Source: Azosocius agrarius (lineage in GTDB: Bacteria; Pseudomonadota; Gammaproteobacteria; UBA6186; Azoamicaceae). From it: 64,000 nucleotides of DNA. The stretch is taken from assembly GCA_016432505.1 (NCBI GenBank), contig CP066692.1, forward strand, positions 62,001 to 126,000, read 5' to 3'. The translations under genes were made by a program, and so were the position numbers. How positions within the stretch are numbered: the stretch's first letter is position 1; each line of letters begins with the position of its first letter. Positions 57,058-64,000 of the stretch are shown one piece after another. The notes under the pieces are model-generated. The model was not told where the DNA came from and made no database searches. It saw nothing but the letters and a program-made list of their open reading frames with translations.

Positions 57058-57732
57058 TTATTTTATTTTCCAATCAATTACTGGTTGATTTAATTTTTTT
57101 AGGTAAAAGTTAACTTTTGAAAAAGGCTTTGAATTAAAAAAACTTTTGTTTGCTGAATATGGAGATGGATGACTTGAAGAAATAATTATATGTTTATTAC
57201 AGTTTATTAAATAAGTTTTTTTATTTGAAAAGTATCCCCATAATAGAAATATTATAGGTTTATTATTTTTATTTAAAATTGAAATAGCTTTATCAGTAAA
57301 TATTTCCCATCCTTTATGCGCATGTGATAATGGTTTGTTTTCCTCTACTGTTAATATACTGTTTAAAAGTAATACACCTTGTTTTGCCCATGGTAATAAG
57401 TATCCACTTTTAGATTGAGAAATTTTTAAATCATTATATAGTTCTTTATATATATTTATTAGTGTTGGCGGTAAATTTATTCCCTCATTTACAGAAAAAG
57501 CTAACCCATTAGCTTGATTTTTTCCATGATATGGATCTTGAGATATAATTACTACTTTTACATTATTTAATGGAGTTTCGTTAAAAGCTCTAAATATGTT
57601 TTTATTTTGTGGGTATATTATTTTACTTTTTTTTTCTTCAATTAAAAATTTTTTTAATCCAATCATATATGAAGATTTAAATTCTTCATATAATTCATTT
57701 TTCCACCCGATTTCTAAATTAATATTATTCAT
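57058..57732 (-). CDS. ung: Uracil-DNA glycosylase
   Basis: Family 1 UDG of 224 residues (E. coli 229). The water-activating loop is SQDPYHG with D66; the catalytic His is H188 in HPSPYSA; GVLLLNSILTV and LLWGYFSNKK are also conserved. Removes uracil from DNA produced by cytosine deamination, the main mutation that drives AT enrichment. Divergent from mutH with only 17 bases between start codons. Confidence 0.98.
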   Translation of the reverse strand: MNNINLEIGWKNELYEEFKSSYMIGLKKFLIEEKKSKIIYPQNKNIFRAFNETPLNNVKVVIISQDPYHGKNQANGLAFSVNEGINLPPTLINIYKELYNDLKISQSKSGYLLPWAKQGVLLLNSILTVEENKPLSHAHKGWEIFTDKAISILNKNNKPIIFLLWGYFSNKKTYLINCNKHIIISSSHPSPYSANKSFFNSKPFSKVNFYLKKLNQPVIDWKIK

Positions 57733-57749
57733 AAGGATCCTTAATATAA
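57733..57749. promoter_or_regulatory. Palindromic shared ribosome-binding site of ung and mutH
   Basis: The perfect palindrome AAGGATCCTT at 57734-57743 lies between the two divergent start codons. Read on the minus strand its AAGGA is five bases from the ung ATG, ideal for a Shine-Dalgarno site; on the plus strand AAGGA is about 12 bases from the mutH ATG. The 17-base gap leaves no room for promoters, which must lie within the opposite coding sequences. Confidence 0.5.
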
Positions 57750-58403
57750 ATGTTTAACAATATAAGTTTAAATGATTTAATTATGAAATGTAATGATATT
57801 TCATATAAAACTTTAAAAACTATAGTAAATAAAATAAATGTTGATAATTGTTCTATGTTATCTAGAGGTTATGTTGGACAGGTTGTAGAACGATTTTTTA
57901 ACAATCAAAATGGAAATAAATCCCAATGTGATTTTTTAAATTTAGGTATAGAATTAAAAACACTTCCATTAAATGTAAAAAACGAACCATTAAATCCTAT
58001 TTTTATATGTTCCCTTTCTCCTAATCTTCGTTCATTGGAATGGAAATATTCTAATTTATATAATAAAATAAAACATATTTTATGGGTACCTTATTATAAA
58101 TTTAATAATTGTGATATTTTCTCTTACAAATTTTTAAAACCATTTTTTTTTAAAATTAATCTTTCACAAGAAATTGTAATTAAAGCAGATTGGTATAATT
58201 TAATGAATTTATTTTATTCTGGTAATTTTAATAATTTTAAATTTGTTGGAAAATACATACAAATATTATCACATTCAAAAAATAAATTTGACACAATAAA
58301 TATTTTTAACAAATTTGGAAAAAAAGAAATAATTATTAGAAAAGCTTTTTATTTTAGAAAAATTTTTATTAAACAATTAATTTTTAATTTTTTTAAATTT
58401 TAA
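57750..58403 (+). CDS. mutH: DNA mismatch repair endonuclease MutH
   Basis: MutH of 217 residues (E. coli 229). RGYVGQVVERFF aligns with KGWVGQLLE, and the catalytic D61, E68 and K70 lie in DFLNLGIELKT (E. coli D70, E77, K79). LKADWYNLMNLFYSG-like and GKYIQILSH and RKAFYFRKIF blocks also match. It nicks the unmethylated strand at hemimethylated GATC after MutS/MutL recognition. Its presence implies mutS, mutL and dam elsewhere. Ends 27 bases inside the convergent permease gene. Confidence 0.9.
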   Translation: MFNNISLNDLIMKCNDISYKTLKTIVNKINVDNCSMLSRGYVGQVVERFFNNQNGNKSQCDFLNLGIELKTLPLNVKNEPLNPIFICSLSPNLRSLEWKYSNLYNKIKHILWVPYYKFNNCDIFSYKFLKPFFFKINLSQEIVIKADWYNLMNLFYSGNFNNFKFVGKYIQILSHSKNKFDTINIFNKFGKKEIIIRKAFYFRKIFIKQLIFNFFKF

Positions 58404-59750
58404 TAAAAAAAATGGTGGAGATATTAAAATTACAAGAAATGTTATTAACAATACAGTAAACAATAATTTATTATTATTATACATATTTGATGGAGGAATG
58501 AATACTATAAAAAAATTAAATAAACATGCTCCACCCGCAAGAAAAGAAATAAAATATAAAAATGGAGCTTTATAACCCCTTTCTATATTTTTTTTCGTGA
58601 TACGTAATTTTATTATTGATATTATTGTAATTATATATTGTATTGCTGCAAATTGAAAAGATAAAGCTATTAATATCCATATTGCAGAACTGTTTGTATC
58701 CATATATAAAAATAAAAAAGATAATATACTTCCAATAGCAGTTTGTAATATTAAAATATTAACTGGTACATTTTTTTTATTTTCAAATTTTAATATTTTT
58801 GGTAAAAGATTATCTTTAGATGCTACAAGTAACCCTCTTGCTGGACCTATCATCCATGTATTAATACCAGCTAATGCACCTATTAGTAAAAAAAAAGCAA
58901 TTATTGGTATTGCAAAATTAATATCAAAATAAGTAAAAAATACAGAAAATGCTTGTATTAATCCTGAAGCTAAGCAAATTTCATTTTTTGGTACAACAAT
59001 AGATATTGAAATGGTTCCTAATATATATAATAGTATTATTATGATAGATGAAATTATTAAAACTTTAGGATAATTTTTTTTAGGATTTTTAAAATCTAAA
59101 ATATGAAATGCAGATAATTCTATTCCAGAAAGACTTAATAATATACCAGAAAAAAAAGATAAATCATTAATTTTAAATGATGGTATTAAATTTTTACTAA
59201 CAAATTCTATTTGTAAACTATCTTTAGTTATTATCCAATATATTCCTAAAAAAATAATTATTATTCCTGGAATTATAGTTCCCAATAAAACTCCTATCGT
59301 ACTTATATAACTAGAAAGTTTTATGCCTAAAAAATTTATAATTGTAATACTCCAAAATATAATTAATATAGTAATGAATAAAAAAATTTTGTTATCATGT
59401 AAGTTTTGAAAAATAGGGCTTAATATATAAGCACACATAATACTTGAAAAAGCTAATATTGTTGGAAACCATGTTATACTTTCCATCCATGAAGCCCACA
59501 ATGCAATAAATCCAATTTTATAATTAAATGCTTCTTTTGCCCATGTATATGTACACCCTGTCGTAGGCCAAGTTGAAGCTAATTCTGCTGTTATCATTGC
59601 AATAGGGATAAAATAAATTATTATACCAATAAGTAAAAAAGTTATAGAAGATAAACCATATTCTGCACAAATTGGTAAATTTCTTAAACTTATTATAGCG
59701 GAAATAGTTATCAAAGATAATGAAAAAATTGATAATATATTTTTTTTCAT
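58377..59750 (-). CDS. APC-family amino acid permease (glutamate antiporter-like)
   Basis: Polytopic protein of 457 residues with about 12 helices. NLPICAEYGLSSITFLLIGIIIYFIPIAMITAELA-type first helices and WPTTGCTYTWAKEAF and GFIALWASWMES follow the pattern of the GadC/glutamate:GABA antiporter branch of the APC superfamily. It probably imports or exchanges amino acids with the host. ATG 59750 is used (GGAAAA upstream) rather than a start 15 codons earlier with no family counterpart. Exact substrate cannot be read from sequence. Confidence 0.85.
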   Translation of the reverse strand: MKKNILSIFSLSLITISAIISLRNLPICAEYGLSSITFLLIGIIIYFIPIAMITAELASTWPTTGCTYTWAKEAFNYKIGFIALWASWMESITWFPTILAFSSIMCAYILSPIFQNLHDNKIFLFITILIIFWSITIINFLGIKLSSYISTIGVLLGTIIPGIIIIFLGIYWIITKDSLQIEFVSKNLIPSFKINDLSFFSGILLSLSGIELSAFHILDFKNPKKNYPKVLIISSIIIILLYILGTISISIVVPKNEICLASGLIQAFSVFFTYFDINFAIPIIAFFLLIGALAGINTWMIGPARGLLVASKDNLLPKILKFENKKNVPVNILILQTAIGSILSFLFLYMDTNSSAIWILIALSFQFAAIQYIITIISIIKLRITKKNIERGYKAPFLYFISFLAGGACLFNFFIVFIPPSNMYNNNKLLFTVLLITFLVILISPPFFLLKFKKIKN

Positions 59751-59923
59751 TTTTTTCCAAAAAAAAAATAAATAATAATTATTTGTATTATACAATATTT
59801 TTTTATTAATACAAAAATTTTCTCAATAATTATATAATTTAATTAAAATTATTGATATTTATTATTATAAATGTTACAACAAGTATATTATATTTTTTAA
59901 AGAATTATTTATAGGAGAAAAAA

Positions 59924-61459
59924 ATGTCTGAATTAAACACAGTTTTACCAAAAGAGGTTGAATTTACTGGGTTCAGAAAAATATTTTGGCCGGTACATGA
60001 TTATGAATTAAAAAAAGTTTTGCCTATGGCATTTATGATGTTTTGTGTATTATTTAATTATACAATTTTAAGAGATGCCAAAGATGGTTTAGTTATAACA
60101 GCTCCTGGATCTGGTGCAGAAACCATTAGTTTTTTAAAATTATATGGTACATTACCTTTTGCTATTATTATGATGACAATATATGCAAAATTAAATACTA
60201 TATTATCTAAGCCTAAATTATTTTATACAATGATTTGTATATTTGTAACTTTTTTTGCTTTATTTGCATATGTATTATTTCCTTTTAAAGAAGTTGTTCA
60301 TGCTTCTCCTGAAACTTTGATTTCATGGAAAAAAACTTATCCAAGATTGCAATGGTTTTTACCTTTGATTGCAAATTGGACATATTCTCTGTTTTATATT
60401 TTTTCTGAATTGTGGGGTACTGTGGGTTTGTCAGTATTATTTTGGCAGTTTGCTAATGATATTACTAAAGTGCCAGAAGCAAAAAGATTTTATCCTTTAT
60501 TTGGATTAATTGGTAATGTTGGATTATTATGTTCTGGGTATATGTTATATGCTATAACTGCTAAATATTCTCATTTACCTCCTGCTGAACGTTGGGAAGT
60601 TAGTTTAAAATGGATAATTTTAGCATTATTAGTTTGTTTTTTTGTTATAATTTATCTTTATAGATGGGTACGCAATAATGTAATGACAGATCCTAGATTA
60701 TATGATGCTTCTCAAGGGGCTTTACCTGGTAAAAAGAAAAAAGTGAAATTAGGGTTTTTAGAAAGTCTTAAAATTGTATTTTCATCTAAATATCTTGCCT
60801 ATTTAGCTATTTTAGTATTATCTTATGGAATAACAATTAATTTGGTAGAAGTAACGTGGAAAAGTCAAATGAAATTACAATTTCCTGATACAGCAGAATA
60901 TGTAAAAATTATGGGTTTATTTTCTATGACAACAGGATTTACAACTATTATTTTAATGATTGTTGGTGCTAATATTTTAAGAAACCTTGGATGGTTTATT
61001 GGAGCTATAATTACTCCTGTTGTTATGCTAATAACTGGTGCATTATTTTTTGCTTTTATAGTTTTTAGAGATGCATTATCTGGAGTATTAGCAACTATAA
61101 GTATGACGCCTGTTTTAATGGCTGTTATAATAGGATGGTCACAAAATGTTATAACGAAAGGATCAAAATATTCTTTATTTGATCCTACTAAAGAGATGGC
61201 TTATATACCTTTAGCTGATGATATAAAAACACAAGGGAAGGCTGCGGTAGATGGCGTGGGTGGACGTTTAGGAAAATCTGGAGGCGGTATAATTCAACAA
61301 GTGTTATTAATAACGATATTAGGATCTACACAAATAACAATAGCCCCTTATATTGGAGTAATTTTATTATTTATTACTGTTTTATGGTTATATTCTGTTG
61401 TTGGTTTGAATAAAGAATTTCAAAAAATAAGTAATGAAGCTGCACAAATTAAAAAATAG
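59924..61459 (+). CDS. tlc: ATP/ADP translocase (nucleotide transporter family)
   Basis: Tlc/NTT carrier of 511 residues with about 12 membrane helices. FRKIFWPVHDYELKKVLPM, LRDAKDGLVITAPGSGAE, FSELWGTVGLSVLFWQFAN, EAKRFYPLFGLIGNVGL and SLFDPTKEMAYIPLADDIKTQGKAAVDG-type blocks are hallmarks of the family in Rickettsia, Chlamydia and plastids. It exchanges ATP and ADP across the membrane; direction depends on gradients. A strong AGGAG precedes the ATG and a strong terminator follows, so it is likely a single-gene, well-expressed unit. It marks obligate intracellular life. Confidence 0.97.
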   Translation: MSELNTVLPKEVEFTGFRKIFWPVHDYELKKVLPMAFMMFCVLFNYTILRDAKDGLVITAPGSGAETISFLKLYGTLPFAIIMMTIYAKLNTILSKPKLFYTMICIFVTFFALFAYVLFPFKEVVHASPETLISWKKTYPRLQWFLPLIANWTYSLFYIFSELWGTVGLSVLFWQFANDITKVPEAKRFYPLFGLIGNVGLLCSGYMLYAITAKYSHLPPAERWEVSLKWIILALLVCFFVIIYLYRWVRNNVMTDPRLYDASQGALPGKKKKVKLGFLESLKIVFSSKYLAYLAILVLSYGITINLVEVTWKSQMKLQFPDTAEYVKIMGLFSMTTGFTTIILMIVGANILRNLGWFIGAIITPVVMLITGALFFAFIVFRDALSGVLATISMTPVLMAVIIGWSQNVITKGSKYSLFDPTKEMAYIPLADDIKTQGKAAVDGVGGRLGKSGGGIIQQVLLITILGSTQITIAPYIGVILLFITVLWLYSVVGLNKEFQKISNEAAQIKK

Positions 61460-61483
61460 TATAACTATTTTATACTTATATAA

Positions 61484-61510
61484 AATACCCCATTCATGGG
61501 GTATTTTTTT
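61484..61510 (+). terminator. Intrinsic terminator after tlc
   Basis: AATACCCC (61484-61491) pairs with GGGGTATT (61498-61505) around ATTCAT, followed by a long T-run. It is the clearest Rho-independent terminator in the window and the only GC-rich hairpin outside RNA genes. The last codons and TGA stop of the convergent nhaP-type gene are read from its other strand. Confidence 0.92.
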
Positions 61511-62759
61511 TCTTTTTTTGTTTAATTAAAATATATTCTAATAAAGGTTTTATTGTGATTCCTTGTATTATCATAGAAAAAATTACTACAAAATATGTGA
61601 TAGTAATTATTATATTATAATTGTATATATCTTTTATGCTTAAAGCTAACGCTATAGATATACCTCCTCTTAATCCACCCCAAGTCATTACAATAATAGT
61701 ATCATGTTTAAATTTTTTAAATTGTGTTAATATTATTACAGGTATGATTACACTGACCCATCGGGATAATAATGTAATTAATATTATAATTATGGATACA
61801 AAAATAATTTTTTTATCAAAAATGAGGCCTATAAATTCAATTCCAATCAATACAAACAAAGTAGCATTTAATATTTCATCTAATAATTCCCAAAAAGAAT
61901 ATAATCTTATTTGAGTTTCCTTATTCATATTACCTTTTTTAATTGTATTTCCTATAGCTAATCCTGATATTACCATTACAATTGGTCCGCATGTTTTTAT
62001 TTCATGCGCTAATGCATACCCTCCTGTTACAACTGATAATGTAATAATTATTGCTATTTCATAATTATCCATATTTTTTAATAATTTTGAACAAATAAAT
62101 CCTAAAATTAGTCCTAAAATAATCCCCCCTAAAGATTGTTGTAAAAAGAATATTATTATATTTAATATTGATAATGGATTATGAATATTACTATATTCTA
62201 GCGAACTGGCAATGAAAAATAATACAACTGCCATAGCATCATTAAATAATGCTTCACCGGCTATTTTTAATTCTAAAGTTTTTGGAACTTTGATTATTTT
62301 TAAAATTCCCAATACTGCTATTGGATCAGTTGGAGATATTAATGCACCAAATATTAAACAAGTTGTAAATGATAAATTTATGTTCAAATATTGTGTTAAT
62401 ATATATGTACAATATGCAATTATGAATGTTGATATAATAACACTAATTGTAGCTAAAGATAATATTATCCACCTATGTTTTTTTAATTCAATTATGTTTA
62501 TATGTAATGCGCCTGCAAATAATAAAAAACTTAACATTCCATGTAAAAATGTATAATCAAAATTAATACCTAGCAAAAAATTATTTATAAGATCTTCTAT
62601 ATTATTGTTTAAACTTTTACTTACAGTAATAATTAACATTAATAACATTATTATTAATGTGATACCAATTGATTTAGGAAGCTTTATATATTTGTAATTT
62701 ATATAACTTGCAAGCGCAGTTAATGAAATTAATATACCTATGATAGAATGACAATTCAT
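61494..62759 (-). CDS. CPA1/NhaP-type Na+(K+)/H+ antiporter
   Basis: Antiporter of 421 residues with about 12 helices. LIFGALISPTDPIAVLGILK and GEALFNDAMAVVLFF hold the ion-binding Asp pair of the CPA1 family (the ND motif), and MTWGGLRGGISIALALS is the conserved later block. It exchanges Na+ or K+ for protons. AAGGAT lies ten bases before the ATG. The C-terminus (NTP, then TGA) is encoded within the tlc terminator hairpin. Confidence 0.93.
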   Translation of the reverse strand: MNCHSIIGILISLTALASYINYKYIKLPKSIGITLIIMLLMLIITVSKSLNNNIEDLINNFLLGINFDYTFLHGMLSFLLFAGALHINIIELKKHRWIILSLATISVIISTFIIAYCTYILTQYLNINLSFTTCLIFGALISPTDPIAVLGILKIIKVPKTLELKIAGEALFNDAMAVVLFFIASSLEYSNIHNPLSILNIIIFFLQQSLGGIILGLILGFICSKLLKNMDNYEIAIIITLSVVTGGYALAHEIKTCGPIVMVISGLAIGNTIKKGNMNKETQIRLYSFWELLDEILNATLFVLIGIEFIGLIFDKKIIFVSIIIILITLLSRWVSVIIPVIILTQFKKFKHDTIIVMTWGGLRGGISIALALSIKDIYNYNIIITITYFVVIFSMIIQGITIKPLLEYILIKQKKKKNTP

Positions 62760-63048
62760 TAATATTATATCCTTATTTTTTTTGCATTTAAAAATTAAAT
62801 TAATTATATTAAATGTAATTGTTGATAATTTACAATTATTATATATTAGTTATATAAATATTATTTATAATGCTTTTAAATATATAATTTTATATTAATA
62901 TGTTTAATATTAATATATTATTATTTAATAAAATTAAATATTATTAAGTTATAATAAGTTTTTTATATATATAATTTTTAATATATTAAAAAAAAATATA
63001 TTAATATTATATAATTTGTTATTTGGAAAACATAATTAATTTTAAAAT

Positions 63049-64000
63049 ATGATAAAAAAAAATGTTTTTTTTAAATTATCAAGGTATAACTATAGATTTT
63101 TGATTATATGGTGTATAAGTGGACTTTTTTATTTATATGAATTTATACATAGAATTATTCCTAGTGTTATAGTGTCTGAATTAATTGATGAACTTTCTAT
63201 TGATGCATATACATTAGGCAATTTTTCTTCTTATTATTATTTTTCTTATGCTTTTATGCAAATACCTGCAGGATATATAATTGATAAATATAATATACAT
63301 TTTGTTTTACCTTTTTCTGCTTTATTAATAGCTATTAATAGTTATATTTTTTCTGTAACTAATTCTTTAGAAATTATTATTATTACAAGAATATTAATAG
63401 GTATAGGTTCTGCGTTTTCATTCATTTCTTGTTTAAAATTGGGTATTTCATTATTTCACGAAAATAAATTTGCGTTTGTTGTTGGAATAACTAATTTATT
63501 AGGTGTTTGTGGTGCAATTTTGTCAGGAAGACCTTTAGTTTATTTTATTGAACTTTTTGGTTGGAGACAAGTTATGTTAATTATTTCTATAATAGGTCTG
63601 TTATTTTTTATAATATTAATTATTTTTTTGAGACCTCTTTATTTAATAAAAATTTTTAATTTTAAAATTTCTCATTTTTATATTTTAAAAAACATATATT
63701 TTATATTTAAAAATATTAAAATATTAAAATTTTCTATTTATGGAGGATTGATAGTATCACCAATAGCTTCTTATTCAGAATTATGGGGTATATCATTTCT
63801 TGTTGATAATTATAATATTTCAAAATCTCTTGCAGCACAAATGATGTCATTTTCTTTCATAGGTATAGGTTTAGGTGGTCCAATAATAGGTTATTTAGCT
63901 GATTTTTATAAAAAAAAAATCCTATTTATGATAATAGGAAATATTGGAGCAATTTTCTTTTTTATAATGATAATAAATATAATTTCTAATAACATTTTAA
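63049..64000 (+). CDS. Major facilitator superfamily transporter (partial, N-terminal part)
   Basis: Open frame from ATG 63049 to the right edge with no stop (317 codons visible). It starts MIKKNVFFKLSRYNYRFL and has at least eight hydrophobic segments. NFSSYYYFSYAFMQIPAGYIIDKY is the helix 2-3 MFS signature, TRILIGIGSAFSFISCLKLG and LLGVCGAILSGRPLVYF..LFGWRQVML follow, then the second half begins with SELWGISFLVDNYNISKSLAA. It resembles amino-acid or metabolite carriers of intracellular gammaproteobacteria. Substrate unknown. Confidence 0.88.
   Translation, partial: MIKKNVFFKLSRYNYRFLIIWCISGLFYLYEFIHRIIPSVIVSELIDELSIDAYTLGNFSSYYYFSYAFMQIPAGYIIDKYNIHFVLPFSALLIAINSYIFSVTNSLEIIIITRILIGIGSAFSFISCLKLGISLFHENKFAFVVGITNLLGVCGAILSGRPLVYFIELFGWRQVMLIISIIGLLFFIILIIFLRPLYLIKIFNFKISHFYILKNIYFIFKNIKILKFSIYGGLIVSPIASYSELWGISFLVDNYNISKSLAAQMMSFSFIGIGLGGPIIGYLADFYKKKILFMIIGNIGAIFFFIMIINIISNNIL

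Noticed and set aside
59524..59760. A second minus-strand frame inside the APC permease start region
   Set aside because: It overlaps the permease in another frame and has no independent features; it is a shadow of a hydrophobic coding region.
62760..63048. Possible small gene or RNA between the antiporter and the MFS gene
   Set aside because: About 290 bases of almost pure A/T with no frame, stem or motif; it probably holds the two divergent promoters, which cannot be told from background.
1..64000. Reassignment of UGA to tryptophan, as in some tiny symbiont genomes
   Set aside because: Conserved tryptophans are encoded by TGG, and TGA closes genes at expected C-termini; no conserved family is interrupted by an in-frame TGA.
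1..64000. CRISPR arrays, insertion sequences or prophage genes
   Set aside because: No direct repeat-spacer pattern, transposase or integrase was seen; AT-rich simple stretches are composition, not repeats.

Overview
This window comes from a very AT-rich (by eye roughly three quarters or more A+T), strongly reduced genome of a host-dependent gammaproteobacterium. Gene neighbourhoods are collapsed versions of gammaproteobacterial ones: gltX-tRNA-Ala-tRNA-Glu, zapE-rplM-rpsI-petABC-sspA, grpE-dnaK-dnaJ-greA-rlmE-ftsH-secG-tRNA-Leu, rsmI-rnpB, ndk-rlmN-hisS-yfgM-der, tgt-yajC-secDF-suhB, and rne divergent from rluC-sppA-rpmF-acpP-holB. An ATP/ADP translocase (Tlc) alongside a cytochrome bc1 complex and UbiG indicates a respiring endosymbiont that exchanges adenylates with its host. 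This combination resembles the ciliate symbionts of the Candidatus Azoamicus lineage, but that assignment is inference and no search was run. The standard code (UGA = stop) fits every gene.

Layout. 1-2.9 kb: end of gltX, tRNA-Ala, tRNA-Glu, then ubiG and argS on the minus strand. 3-8.4 kb: gyrA, rpsA, lapA and an unrecognised secreted protein. 8.5-14.6 kb: rluD, zapE, rplM, rpsI, bc1 complex (petABC), sspA. 14.7-25.4 kb: dnaE, the grpE-dnaK-dnaJ chaperone set with a visible sigma-32-type promoter, greA, rlmE, ftsH, secG, tRNA-Leu. 25.4-33.6 kb: nhaC, rsmI, RNase P RNA, a degenerate ndk, rlmN, hisS, yfgM, der, tRNA-Leu. 33.6-41 kb: grxD, tadA, tgt, Sec accessory genes, a degenerate suhB, infA, tsaB. 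41-53.5 kb: metG, pmbA, tldD, secA, rsmH, tilS, a diverged holB candidate, a serine-less acpP, rpmF, sppA, rluC. 53.6-58.4 kb: rne, an ABC-2 exporter, tRNA-Ser, ung, mutH. 58.4-64 kb: a host-interface transport block of APC permease, Tlc, NhaP-type antiporter and an MFS carrier cut by the window edge.

How it works together. The window supplies translation and RNA modification, replication and repair, Sec export and quality control, the quinol-to-cytochrome c step of respiration, and membrane carriers. It holds no amino-acid, nucleotide, cofactor (other than UbiG), lipid or wall biosynthesis gene beyond relics.

The most notable signal is a set of conserved proteins whose catalytic residues are gone while the reading frame is intact: AcpP without its phosphopantetheine serine, SuhB without most metal ligands, and an Ndk-like protein with no histidine at all. 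A second pattern is that genes convergent with tRNAs or a terminator take their stop codon from the loop of that structure (ubiG/tRNA-Glu, nhaC/tRNA-Leu, nhaP/tlc terminator).
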